From assembly GCA_009694085.1 (NCBI GenBank), contig SHVW01000021.1, positions 1 to 32,586 of the forward strand: a stretch of 32,586 bases of DNA. The letters run 5' to 3'. Both the position numbers and the translations under genes were made by a program. This DNA comes from Alphaproteobacteria bacterium. GTDB lineage: Bacteria > Pseudomonadota > Alphaproteobacteria > SHVW01. Under the pieces are notes generated by a model. That model had not been told where the DNA came from and searched no databases. It saw only the letters and a program-made list of their open reading frames with translations. Shown here one piece after another: positions 19,914 through 27,595 of the stretch. How positions within the stretch are numbered: position 1 is the first letter of the stretch; the number at the start of each line of letters is the position of its first letter.

Positions 19914-21059
19914 ATGGCCCTTCATCTCGATGGCATCAGCCAACCCCAACTGACGCTCGGGCGCAAGCTCTGGCGGATCAACTGGTCGCTCATCGTGCTG
20001 CTGACGCTGACCGCCTCAATCGGCTTTGCCATGCTGTATTCGGCCGCCGGTGCCAATCTCGACCCCTGGGCATCCAAACAGATCATGCGCTTCGGCTTCG
20101 GCGTCTCGGCGCTGATCGCGATCGCGCTGATCGACATCCGGATCTGGATGCGGCTCGCCTATCCCATCTATGGGGTGGCCCTGATCTTGCTCGTGCTCGT
20201 CGATGTGGCCGGCATTATCGGCATGGGCGCGCAGCGTTGGATCGTGCTCGGCCCGATCCAGTTGCAGCCGTCGGAGATCATGAAGATCGCCCTGGTGTTG
20301 GCGCTTGCGCGCTATTTCCATGGCCTCGGCACCGAGAATATCGGGCAACCTATCTTCCTGATCGTGCCGCTGATCATGGTGCTGGTGCCAATCTACCTGG
20401 TCGTTATCCAGCCCGATTTGGGCACCGCGATTTTAATTCTGCTCGGCAGCGGCGCGATCTTTTTCGTCGCCGGCGTTCGCATCTGGAAGTTTGCCGTTGT
20501 CACCGTGATCGGTATTGGGGCGATTCCCCTGGGTTGGCAGTTTCTGCGCGAGTACCAGAAGAACCGCGTGTTGACCTTCCTCAACCCCGAGCGCGATCCG
20601 CTCGGCGCGGGCTATCACATCCTACAGTCCAAGATCGCACTCGGCTCGGGAGGCATATTCGGCAAAGGCTTCCTACAGGGAACGCAAAGCCATCTGAGCT
20701 TCCTGCCCGAGCGCCAAACCGATTTCATCTTCACCATGCTGGCCGAGGAGTTCGGCCTGGCCGGGGGGCTCGGCCTGCTCGGCCTCTACTGCCTGCTGCT
20801 CGTCTACGGATACGCGATTGCGCTGGGCAGTCGCAGTCAGTTCGGCCGCCTGCTGGGTATGGGTATTACTAGCACGTTCTTTCTCTATGTCTTCATCAAC
20901 GTGGCCATGGTCATGGGCTTGATCCCGGTGGTCGGCGTGCCGTTGCCGCTGATCTCCTATGGCGGCACGGCCATGCTGTCGATTCTGTTCGGCTTCGGCT
21001 TGCTCATGTGCGTACACGTTCATCGCGACGTACGCATCGGCCGGCGCGGCGGCGGCTGA
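19914..21059 (+). CDS. rodA: Peptidoglycan glycosyltransferase RodA (SEDS family)
   Basis: RodA polymerises lipid II glycan strands in the elongasome. The 381-residue protein has ten or so membrane helices and the SEDS signatures GAQRWIVLGPIQLQPSEIMKIA, VVIQPDLGTAILILLGS, and FLNPERDPLGAGYHILQSKIA. The C-terminal signature includes GLIPVVGVPLPLISYGGTAML. The start is ATG 19914 (MALHLDGIS), 5 bp after mrdA. The frame is open upstream across mrdA, but that part is a shadow. It is also called mrdB. Confidence 0.95.
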   Translation: MALHLDGISQPQLTLGRKLWRINWSLIVLLTLTASIGFAMLYSAAGANLDPWASKQIMRFGFGVSALIAIALIDIRIWMRLAYPIYGVALILLVLVDVAGIIGMGAQRWIVLGPIQLQPSEIMKIALVLALARYFHGLGTENIGQPIFLIVPLIMVLVPIYLVVIQPDLGTAILILLGSGAIFFVAGVRIWKFAVVTVIGIGAIPLGWQFLREYQKNRVLTFLNPERDPLGAGYHILQSKIALGSGGIFGKGFLQGTQSHLSFLPERQTDFIFTMLAEEFGLAGGLGLLGLYCLLLVYGYAIALGSRSQFGRLLGMGITSTFFLYVFINVAMVMGLIPVVGVPLPLISYGGTAMLSILFGFGLLMCVHVHRDVRIGRRGGG

Positions 21060-21134
21060 AACCCGTCGAATACCCGGCTATCGACAAGCCGGCCCCGCTT
21101 TGCTATATGGCCGCTTCGCGGTGGACGCCCGCGC

Positions 21135-21210
<76 letters not shown>

Positions 21211-21264
21211 ACCTACGCCGCGCAGCGGCGGAGGTTGCCCACCGAAGCCTCGGCGAAGGTGGGC
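21211..21264 (+). terminator. Two tandem hairpins after tRNA-Lys
   Basis: Directly after the CCA end, cgccgc (21216-21221) pairs with gcggcg (21225-21230), extended after one mismatch by acct/aggt (21211-21235). A second stem gcccacc (21237-21243) with ggtgggc (21258-21264) follows. No U-run is present. They probably form the 3' trailer or terminator of the tRNA transcript. Confidence 0.45.
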
Positions 21265-21334
21265 TGGTGCAGTGTCGCGGCTTGGGTTGGCAGGCCAACC
21301 TGCACCGTGAAGCAGCGAAGGTGGGCCCGACCGC

Positions 21335-22105
21335 TCACGTCCAACCAGCATCGACCACAAAATTCTGCGCCGTGCATAGCTGGCTGTCATCGGCACCGAG
21401 GAACAGCACCATGCGCGCGATGTCCGGCGGGTACAGCTTCTCCTTCAGGCACTGATTCTCGAAAATCTGACGCTCGCCGGCGTCGTCGAGCCAGAGTTTG
21501 ATCTGCCGCTCCGTCATCACCCAGCCCGGCACGACCGTGTTGGCGCGAATGTTGTCGGGCCCAAAATCGCGTGCCAGGCTGCGCGTCAGCCCATGCACAG
21601 CCGCTTTGCACGCGGTATAGGCGGCATAGCCACCCTCGGCATTCATCCAGCTGATCGAACCGAAATTGACGATCGATCCGCCGCCCGCCGCCTTCATCTG
21701 GGGATGCGCGGCCTGGGCGGCGAAGAACTGGTGACGTAGATTGACCGCCATGCGGTCGTCCCAGTAGTCCGGCGTCACCTTTGCGAAGTGATGGCGGTCG
21801 TCATCGGCGGCGTTGTTGACGAGCACGCGGATCGGACCGTGTTCGCGGCCCACCCGAGCAATCGCTACCTGCAAATCGGCAATGTTGCGCAGGTCGCACT
21901 CGATGAACAGCGGTGCCTTGTGTCCGCGCGCCGCGATCTGATCCGCCAGGGCGCGCGACGGGGCCGCCGCATTGTCGACGAAGGCGACGTCCGAGCCCTG
22001 AGCGCAGAAATGTTCGACGATGCTGGCACCGATGCCGGAACCGCCGCCGGTGATGAACACGGTCTTGCCCTTGAGGCTGGGGTAAATGGCGGCCTCGATC
22101 TGCAT
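21335..22105 (-). CDS. SDR-family sugar dehydrogenase, XylB-like (aldopentose 1-dehydrogenase)
   Basis: The 256-residue protein is a classical short-chain dehydrogenase. The nucleotide motif TGGGSGIG is at residues 19-26. An acidic D44 after strand beta-2 favours NAD+. NNAA is at 97-100, and the catalytic set is N122, S150, Y163 and K167. The sequence resembles Caulobacter D-xylose 1-dehydrogenase as I remember it: AIYPSLKGK at the start, DDRHHFAKVTPDYWDDR, VNLRHQFF, NFGSISW, and a C-terminal VVDAGWT. The likely reaction is oxidation of an aldopentose to its lactone. The divergent aldose 1-epimerase supports sugar oxidation. Which sugar is used cannot be read from sequence alone. Confidence 0.8.
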   Translation of the reverse strand: MQIEAAIYPSLKGKTVFITGGGSGIGASIVEHFCAQGSDVAFVDNAAAPSRALADQIAARGHKAPLFIECDLRNIADLQVAIARVGREHGPIRVLVNNAADDDRHHFAKVTPDYWDDRMAVNLRHQFFAAQAAHPQMKAAGGGSIVNFGSISWMNAEGGYAAYTACKAAVHGLTRSLARDFGPDNIRANTVVPGWVMTERQIKLWLDDAGERQIFENQCLKEKLYPPDIARMVLFLGADDSQLCTAQNFVVDAGWT

Positions 22106-22229
22106 GGCGTCCTCCTACCCAGCCGGTGAAATCGGCCAGAACCTTGATATTCCTTACATAATATGCTGACTTATCATCCGGGCGATGGAGCGTCAACGCG
22201 ACCGACGCCGGAACAGGGATCGAGCAGAC
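22106..22229. promoter_or_regulatory. Divergent promoter region, AT-rich core at about 22143-22176
   Basis: Between the SDR gene and the epimerase operon lies an unusually AT-rich patch for this window (from ttgatat at 22144 to cttatc near 22175, with an acataatatg core). It probably holds both divergent promoters and a shared operator. No clear consensus pair or symmetric site can be assigned by eye, so the regulator is unknown. Confidence 0.45.
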
Positions 22230-23150
22230 GTGACAAGCGGACAGGCCGGGATCCTAACGCTCAGCGCTGGCGATGCCGAGGTTGACATCGCGCCGGCGAT
22301 CGGCGGATCGCTGGCCGGCTTTCGCTGGCGCCGCGGCGCCCATGCGATCGACTGGCTGCGACCGACCACGCCCGATGCCTTGAGCGGCGGGGACGCGGGC
22401 GACCTAGCCTGTTTTCCGCTGGTGCCCTACTCCAATCGCGTGCGCGGCGGCCGCTTCACATTTGGCGGGCGCGTCGTCACGCTTCCGATCGATCCGGTGG
22501 AAGACCCGCATTTTCAGCACGGCCATGGTTGCCGCCACCCCTGGTCGGTGATCGAGCGCGATGGCGCGGCGGCGGTGCTGTCCTATGCTCACGCCGCCGA
22601 TGCTTGGCCGTGGGCCTATACCGCGCGGCAATCGCTGCGCCTCGTCGATGGCGCGCTCCACCTCGAATTGGCCGTGACCAATGACAGCGACCGGATCATG
22701 CCGCTCGGCCTGGGTTTTCATCCCTACTTCCCCAGCGGTCGCGGCGGGCGGCTGCGCGCGACCGTCGATGCCATGTGGGCCATTGACGGCGAGGTGCTGC
22801 CGACAGAGGTGGTTCCGCTGCGGCCCAACGCCGATCCGCGCCGAGGCCTCGACCTCGACCGGGTCGATCTCGACAATGTCTTTACCGGATGGAACGGCCG
22901 CGCTGAGATCAGCTGGCCCGAGATCGGTGCAGCGCTCGCGATCGAGGCGGACCCGCCGCTCGATTTCCTGGTCATCTACGTGCCCGCCAGCCAAGGTTTT
23001 TTCTGCGCCGAACCGGTTAGCAATGCCACCGATGCCTTCAATCTTGTCTCGACCGGTCAGCGCGATACTGGCATGATCGAACTGGCCCCAGGTGCCACGC
23101 GGCGCGCGCGCACCCGTTTGATCCCTCGTTTGACAACACCACATCAATAG
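22230..23150 (+). CDS. Aldose 1-epimerase (mutarotase) family protein
   Basis: The protein interconverts alpha and beta anomers of aldoses. The galactose-mutarotase fold is recognisable: IGGSLAGFRWRRG near the N-terminus, LVPYSNRVRGGRF (the N-R substrate motif), HGHGCRHPW with the first catalytic His, LGLGFHPYFP with the second, and FFCAEPVSNATDAFN with the catalytic Glu. I prefer the GTG at 22230 (306 residues), because the family starts near this point. An in-frame ATG at 22185 would add 15 mostly Arg/Asp residues. It is 14 bp upstream of the solute-binding protein gene, so mutarotation and uptake appear co-expressed. The divergent neighbour is a pentose dehydrogenase, which acts on one anomer. 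Confidence 0.82.
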   Translation: MTSGQAGILTLSAGDAEVDIAPAIGGSLAGFRWRRGAHAIDWLRPTTPDALSGGDAGDLACFPLVPYSNRVRGGRFTFGGRVVTLPIDPVEDPHFQHGHGCRHPWSVIERDGAAAVLSYAHAADAWPWAYTARQSLRLVDGALHLELAVTNDSDRIMPLGLGFHPYFPSGRGGRLRATVDAMWAIDGEVLPTEVVPLRPNADPRRGLDLDRVDLDNVFTGWNGRAEISWPEIGAALAIEADPPLDFLVIYVPASQGFFCAEPVSNATDAFNLVSTGQRDTGMIELAPGATRRARTRLIPRLTTPHQ

Positions 23151-23164
23151 GAAGGAAGACCGTC

Positions 23165-24151
23165 ATGATCACGCTCAAGATCGGATTGAAAAGGATCGCG
23201 CTTGCAGCCGGACTGGCCGCGGCGTCGGCCACCGTGGTGGCGGCGGCAGAAAGCGTCGTGATCTACAACGCGATCAGCACGAAGGTCATGCAGGCCTATA
23301 CCGAAGCCTTTCAGAAGGCCAATCCCGGCGTGACCGTGCAGGTCGTCAGCGGCGGCAGCGGCGAATTGCTGACGCGCATCCGCGCCGAGCGCAACAATCC
23401 GCGCGGCGACCTTCTCGTCGGCCCCGACGCCGACGTGTTCGACGTCGCCATCGATCTGTTCGAGAGCCACAAATCGCCGGAAGCTGGCGCCTTCGATGCC
23501 GCCGCTCAGCACAAGGACGGTAAGTATTACGGCTTCTCCACCAACTTCCAGGCCTTCATCGTCAATACCAAGATGATGCCAGCTGCCCAGGCACCCAAGA
23601 CCTGGACCGACCTGGCCAAGCCCGAGTTCAAGGGCAAGATACTGATGGCCAACCCCGCCCAGTCCGGCTCGGCCTATTCGCAGATGCAACAGATCGTCAA
23701 GATGCATGGCTGGGACGTGATGGAGAAGATCATCGCCAACACGACCTTCGTGCCCAGTTCCAAGCTTGCCTTCCAGAACGTCGCCAAGGGCGAAATCCCG
23801 GTCGGCCTGACCAGCGAGTTCAATATTCTCCAGTCGAAGGAAGAGGGCTTCCCGGTCGAGGCGGTCTATCCGGCCGATGGCACCGCCCTGATTATCGATG
23901 CCAACGGCATCATCAAGGGCGGGCCCAATCCGGCCAACGCCAAGAAGTTTCTCGACTACATCAGCTCCAAGTCGGCGCACGAAATCCTGGTCCAGATCGA
24001 CAAACGCCGCTCCGCCCGCAAGGACGTGTCGCCGCCGCCGGGCCTGACACCGGTCTCGGCCATCAAGGTGGTGCCCTACGACACGGTCAGCGCCGCCACG
24101 GAGCGCACGAAAAACCTCGAAATGTTCGATAAGATTTTCTCGCGCAAGTAA
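23165..24151 (+). CDS. ABC transporter periplasmic solute-binding protein, FbpA/AfuA-like
   Basis: The 328-residue protein has a signal peptide (charged start, hydrophobic LAAGLAAASATVVAAA, likely cleaved near residue 28). The mature part begins ESVVIYNAIS, as in family 1 binding proteins of the Fe3+/2-aminoethylphosphonate/thiamine group. Family landmarks are GSGELLTRIRAERNNPRGDLLVG, WTDLAKPEFKGKILMANP, and ANAKKFLDYISSKSAHEIL. The His, Glu and paired Tyr that bind iron in FbpA appear to be replaced (S, D and a SEF stretch), so iron is unlikely. AfuA, a relative, binds sugar phosphates. In this sugar locus a sugar, sugar acid or sugar phosphate is the best guess. A good ribosome binding site (aggaagg) precedes the ATG. 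Confidence 0.82.
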   Translation: MITLKIGLKRIALAAGLAAASATVVAAAESVVIYNAISTKVMQAYTEAFQKANPGVTVQVVSGGSGELLTRIRAERNNPRGDLLVGPDADVFDVAIDLFESHKSPEAGAFDAAAQHKDGKYYGFSTNFQAFIVNTKMMPAAQAPKTWTDLAKPEFKGKILMANPAQSGSAYSQMQQIVKMHGWDVMEKIIANTTFVPSSKLAFQNVAKGEIPVGLTSEFNILQSKEEGFPVEAVYPADGTALIIDANGIIKGGPNPANAKKFLDYISSKSAHEILVQIDKRRSARKDVSPPPGLTPVSAIKVVPYDTVSAATERTKNLEMFDKIFSRK

Positions 24152-24172
24152 GACATCGATCTGATCGGCCAA

Positions 24173-24217
24173 TCGCCCTCTCGCCTTCCCGCCATCGGGC
24201 GGGAGGGCAAGGGGCGA
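24173..24217 (+). terminator. Strong two-step hairpin between binding-protein and ATPase genes
   Basis: Outer arms tcgccc (24173-24178) and gggcga (24212-24217) enclose an 11-bp stem gccttcccgcc (24183-24193) with ggcgggagggc (24198-24208), one G-T pair and a 4-nt loop. It lies 21 bp after the binding-protein stop. Such hairpins often stabilise the binding-protein mRNA and reduce expression of the transporter genes downstream. It resembles the element after ilvC. Confidence 0.55.
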
Positions 24218-24260
24218 GGTATCGTCGCACGCCCCCTGTCCCCATACCTGTCATAGGCAC

Positions 24261-25370
24261 ATGGCCGTCGACGGACTCGTCATCACCAGCCTGTCCAAGC
24301 GTTTCGTCGTCGGTGGGACCCCGTTCACGGCCGTGGCCGACGTCAACCTCACGGTCGAGCCGGGTGAGTTCTTCACCATGCTGGGGCCGTCCGGTTGCGG
24401 CAAGACGACCACGTTGCGCATGATCGCCGGGCTGGAAACACCCGATTCCGGCGCGATCCGATTCCGCGACCGCGATCTGGCGACGGTGCCGGCGCGCCAG
24501 CGCAATATCGGCATGGTGTTTCAGTCCTACGCCCTGTTCCCCCACCTGAGCGTGTTCGAGAACGTCGCCTACGGTCTGCGGCTGCGTGGTGTCGCCGCGG
24601 GCGAGATCGGCCAGAGGGTGGCCGAGGTGCTCGATCTGCTGCAACTGGGCGGCCATGGCGATCGCCTGCCCGCCAGCCTGTCCGGCGGTCAGCAGCAGCG
24701 TGTCTCGATCGCGCGCGCGCTGGTCTATCGGCCGGACATCCTGCTGCTCGACGAGCCGCTGGCCAATCTCGATGCTAAGCTGCGCCTGCACATGCGCGAG
24801 GAAATCCGCAGCTTGCAACGCCGGCTTGGCATCATGGCGATCTACGTGACGCACGACCAGGAAGAGGCGATGGCGATTTCCGACCGCCTCGCCGTGTTCG
24901 ACCGCGGCAAGTTGGTTCAGATTGGCCAGCCCACCGCCGTCTATGAGTCGCCGGCCACGTTGTTCGTGGCGGATTTCATCGGTAAGGCGAACTTCATCCC
25001 GGTGCGCCGCGTCGGCGACGGTCGATCTGGTTCGGTGGTTCTGCCCTGGGGTGAGACGATGCAAGCTGGCCGCACCATGCCGGCGGCGCCAGACGATCTC
25101 GGTGTCATTCCGGCCGATGCCGACGGCGCGATCATGGTGAGGCCCGAACGCATCGCGCTCGATGCCCAGGCTGGCGCGGTGTCCGGGCGCATCAAGCGCG
25201 TGCAGTTTCTCGGCAGCATCGTGCGCTATGCCGTCGCCATTGCTGGCGTTCCGGTCGATCTGCTGGTGGAGCGCGCGCGGCCAATCCATGGGCTGTCCGA
25301 GGGCGCTGCCTGCCGCCTTGGCTTTGCTGCCGCCGACGCCATCCTCTACAAGCGGGCGGGCGCGCCGTGA
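24261..25370 (+). CDS. ABC transporter ATP-binding protein
   Basis: The 369-residue ATPase has Walker A GPSGCGKTT (42-50), the Q-loop in VFQSYALFPHLSVFENVAYGL (from 87), the signature LSGGQQQR (140-147), Walker B ILLLDEPLANLD (160-171) and the switch His198 in VTHDQEEAM. A C-terminal TOBE-like region (about 245-365) has MVRPERIALDAQAG and GRIKRVQFLGSIVRYAV, as in the FbpC/PotA/UgpC group. It powers the permease encoded next, with which it shares a GTGA stop-start overlap. The ATG at 24261 has a weak ribosome binding site after the hairpin region. Confidence 0.92.
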   Translation: MAVDGLVITSLSKRFVVGGTPFTAVADVNLTVEPGEFFTMLGPSGCGKTTTLRMIAGLETPDSGAIRFRDRDLATVPARQRNIGMVFQSYALFPHLSVFENVAYGLRLRGVAAGEIGQRVAEVLDLLQLGGHGDRLPASLSGGQQQRVSIARALVYRPDILLLDEPLANLDAKLRLHMREEIRSLQRRLGIMAIYVTHDQEEAMAISDRLAVFDRGKLVQIGQPTAVYESPATLFVADFIGKANFIPVRRVGDGRSGSVVLPWGETMQAGRTMPAAPDDLGVIPADADGAIMVRPERIALDAQAGAVSGRIKRVQFLGSIVRYAVAIAGVPVDLLVERARPIHGLSEGAACRLGFAAADAILYKRAGAP

Positions 25371-27031
25371 CGGCCGGCCGCATGGAAGCTGCACCCGTCC
25401 TCGCCGGCCTGCTCGCGGTCGTCGCGGCTGTCATCCTGCTCGGCTATCCGCTGGCCCATGTGCTGATCAACGCTTTCACGCTCAACGGTCAGGAGCCGTC
25501 GCTGGCGAACTTGACCCTGCGCAATTTCGAGCGCTTCGCGATCTCGCTGAGCTACCAGCGCGCATTCTGGAACTCGGTGGTATCGAGCGGCGGCGCCACA
25601 CTGCTGGCGACCGCGTTGGCGCTGCCCATGGCCTATGCCGTCGCGCGCGTGGAGATCTCCTGGCGCCCGCTTGTTCTGGCGTTGTCGGTCATACCCCTGA
25701 TCGCCCCGCCCTTCATCGGCGCCTATGCCTGGATCATGCTGCTCGGCAATAATGGCATGATCACCCAGACCGTGGCAGGGCTGTTCGGCATCAAGCTGCC
25801 GTCGATCTACGGCGCTTTCGGCGTCGTCGTGGCGCTGGCGCTCAGCTATTTCCCCTATGTCTTCTTGATCGTGCAAGGCGCGCTCGCCGCCGCCGATCCG
25901 GCGATCGAGGAGGCGGCAGCCATGACCGGTGCCTCGGCCGGCCGCGTGCTGCGCACGATCACGTTTCCCATGATCGCACCGGCGGTCGGCGCCGGCATGC
26001 TGCTCGTGTTCATCAAGGCGCTCGGCGATTTCGGCGTGCCCTCGATCCTGGGCGGCGAGTACCAGGTGCTGCCGACGCTGATCTACTACCAGATCCACGG
26101 CTTCTTCAATCTCAACACCGGCTCGGCCATCGCGATCGTCAACCTGGCGCTCACCGTGCTCGGCCTGGCCGTGCTGTCCGCCATCAGCCGCCGGCAAGTC
26201 GCGACCCTGTCCGGGACAGCGCGCGCGACACGCCTGACCAACCTGCCCGCCCGGTCCGCCGCCAACGCGTTCATCTGGGTGGTGCTCGTGCTTGCCCTGT
26301 TGCCCCAGGCCGTGGTGCTCCTCTACTCCTTTGCCGAACGCTGGGGCGACACGCTGCTGCCCTCGGTCTATGGCCTGGGCAACTACCGGAGCGTGCTGGG
26401 CGAGGCGCTGACCACGACCTGGAACACGGTGCTGCTCGCCGGCGCCGCCACGGCCGCCTGCCTCGTCTTTGGAACGATCACCGCCTATGCCACCGTGCGC
26501 GGCAAGGCGGTAGCGCGGTGGGCGCTCGATCTGACGATCATGCTGCCCTTCGTGCTGCCCGGCTTGGTCGTGGGCGTGGCCTACCTGTCGGCCTTCAATG
26601 ACCCGCCCTTCGTGTTGACCGGAACGGCGGCGATCCTGGTGTTCGCCTATTTCACCCGGCGCGTGGCCTTCATCTTCCGTTCCGCTGCCTCGGCGATCGG
26701 CCAGGTCGACTCCAAGCTCGAAGAGGTCTCGGCCGTGTGCGGGGCGAGTTGGGCCGAGACGATGCGGCGGGTCATGGTGCCGTTGATCGGTCCGGCGCTG
26801 ATCGCCGGCGGCGTCCTGGTGTTCGCCACATTGGTCGGCGAGATCAGCGCAACCGTCCTGCTCTATTCGGCGAATTGGAAAACCATCTCGATCGCGATTT
26901 ACGAACTGGTCAACAGCAACGACCTGGCCAAGGCCAGCGCGCTGGGCAGCCTGTGCAATGCATTCACCTTGATTGTGGTGCTGGTGGCGAGCGGCCTGCT
27001 CGGCCGCAACATGTCCGAGATGTTTCGCTGA
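25367..27031 (+). CDS. ABC transporter permease, two fused membrane domains (FbpB-type)
   Basis: The 554-residue integral membrane protein contains two BPD_transp_1 domains in tandem. Each has an EAA loop that contacts the ATPase: IEEAAAMTGASAGRVLRTI in the first half (near residue 180) and LEEVSAVCGASWAETMRRV in the second half (near 450). About twelve hydrophobic segments are visible. One chain therefore replaces the usual two permease subunits, as in iron(III) FbpB and the sugar-phosphate AfuB. It starts at a GTG that overlaps the ATPase stop by 4 nt. No intact gene follows on this strand for 564 bp. Confidence 0.9.
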   Translation: MTAGRMEAAPVLAGLLAVVAAVILLGYPLAHVLINAFTLNGQEPSLANLTLRNFERFAISLSYQRAFWNSVVSSGGATLLATALALPMAYAVARVEISWRPLVLALSVIPLIAPPFIGAYAWIMLLGNNGMITQTVAGLFGIKLPSIYGAFGVVVALALSYFPYVFLIVQGALAAADPAIEEAAAMTGASAGRVLRTITFPMIAPAVGAGMLLVFIKALGDFGVPSILGGEYQVLPTLIYYQIHGFFNLNTGSAIAIVNLALTVLGLAVLSAISRRQVATLSGTARATRLTNLPARSAANAFIWVVLVLALLPQAVVLLYSFAERWGDTLLPSVYGLGNYRSVLGEALTTTWNTVLLAGAATAACLVFGTITAYATVRGKAVARWALDLTIMLPFVLPGLVVGVAYLSAFNDPPFVLTGTAAILVFAYFTRRVAFIFRSAASAIGQVDSKLEEVSAVCGASWAETMRRVMVPLIGPALIAGGVLVFATLVGEISATVLLYSANWKTISIAIYELVNSNDLAKASALGSLCNAFTLIVVLVASGLLGRNMSEMFR

Positions 27032-27044
27032 TCCGCCGCAATCG

Positions 27045-27397
27045 TCAGCCGATGCCGGTCAGCGCACGTAGCGTTGGGACCATGGCCGGTGCGCTGGCGA
27101 GCACGGCATGGCTATCGTCGGGCTTGCGCAGGGGAAACGGGCTGGCCCAGCCGCCCGCCTCGCGCACCAGCAGGAGCCCGGCCAGCACGTCCCAGGCGAA
27201 CAGGTGCAACTCGCAATAGCCGTTGATGCGGCCAGCCGTGCCATCGGCCTCGGTCAGCCAGTCCTGCGGCCCTTCAGGCGCGTGGACTGGCCACCGCGCG
27301 CAACAAAATGGCGGCGCGCCAGCTACCCCGCTTCACGCGCCACGACCGCGAGCGCCCTCGCGCGGTCATCGAGATTCCCGGACTCATCTCTGGGCAC
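27045..27397 (-). pseudogene. Inositol monophosphatase-family phosphatase remnant, internally deleted and frameshifted
   Basis: Both ends of an IMPase-family protein can be read on the minus strand. From GTG 27397 (ribosome binding site aaagga upstream) the frame gives VPRDESGNLDDRARALAVVAREAG, hits TAG at 27325-27323, and continues LARRHFVARGGQSTRLKG. A one-base loss near 27265-27273 then shifts frame to QDWLTEADG, the family's first metal-site region (K-G-x-Q-D-x-x-T-x-A-D). At about 27231-27240 the sequence jumps to GRINGYCELHLFAWDVLAG, then LLLVREAGGWASPF, the C-terminal metal-site region (W-D-x-x-A-G), and ends at TGA 27045. A full family member is about 260 residues, so roughly 450 bp of the middle is missing. 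Three lesions make it non-functional. It may once have dephosphorylated a sugar phosphate brought in by the adjacent transporter. Confidence 0.85.
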
Positions 27398-27436
27398 GGT
27401 ATTTCCTTTGGGTCGCGTTCAGCACGCGTACGATCA

Positions 27437-27455
27437 TGGCGCACGGCGTGCGCCA
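27437..27455. terminator. Short perfect hairpin between the pseudogene and the dehydratase
   Basis: tggcgcac (27437-27444) pairs with gtgcgcca (27448-27455) around a ggc loop. It lies upstream of the pseudogene start and of the dehydratase promoter candidate. It could be an old transcription boundary or an operator. No U-run follows it. Confidence 0.3.
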
Positions 27456-27482
27456 AAGCCAGGGCGACTGCCGTCGTCAAAC

Positions 27483-27512
27483 TTGTGTCTATGGAAACGA
27501 CCACGGTACAAT
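27483..27512 (+). promoter_or_regulatory. Candidate promoter for the keto-deoxypentonate dehydratase
   Basis: TACAAT (27507-27512), five of six matches to the -10 consensus, lies 18 bp after a weak TTGTGT (27483-27488). The dehydratase ATG is 83 bp downstream. The rest of 27398-27595 shows no coding signal. This is a by-eye call. Confidence 0.35.
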
Positions 27513-27595
27513 TGACGCGCTCTCACGGGCGCCGGGTTGGACGACCGATACCTTCCCACTCGCCATCAGGATCACCGGGTTTCAGGAGTTGCGGC

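Noticed and set aside
27274-27504. 76-codon minus-strand ORF
   Set aside because: It is in a different frame from the recognisable phosphatase remnant and has no similarity of its own.
27308-27595. Upstream extension of the dehydratase frame
   Set aside because: It overlaps the phosphatase pseudogene, lacks family similarity, and a strong ribosome binding site marks the ATG at 27596.
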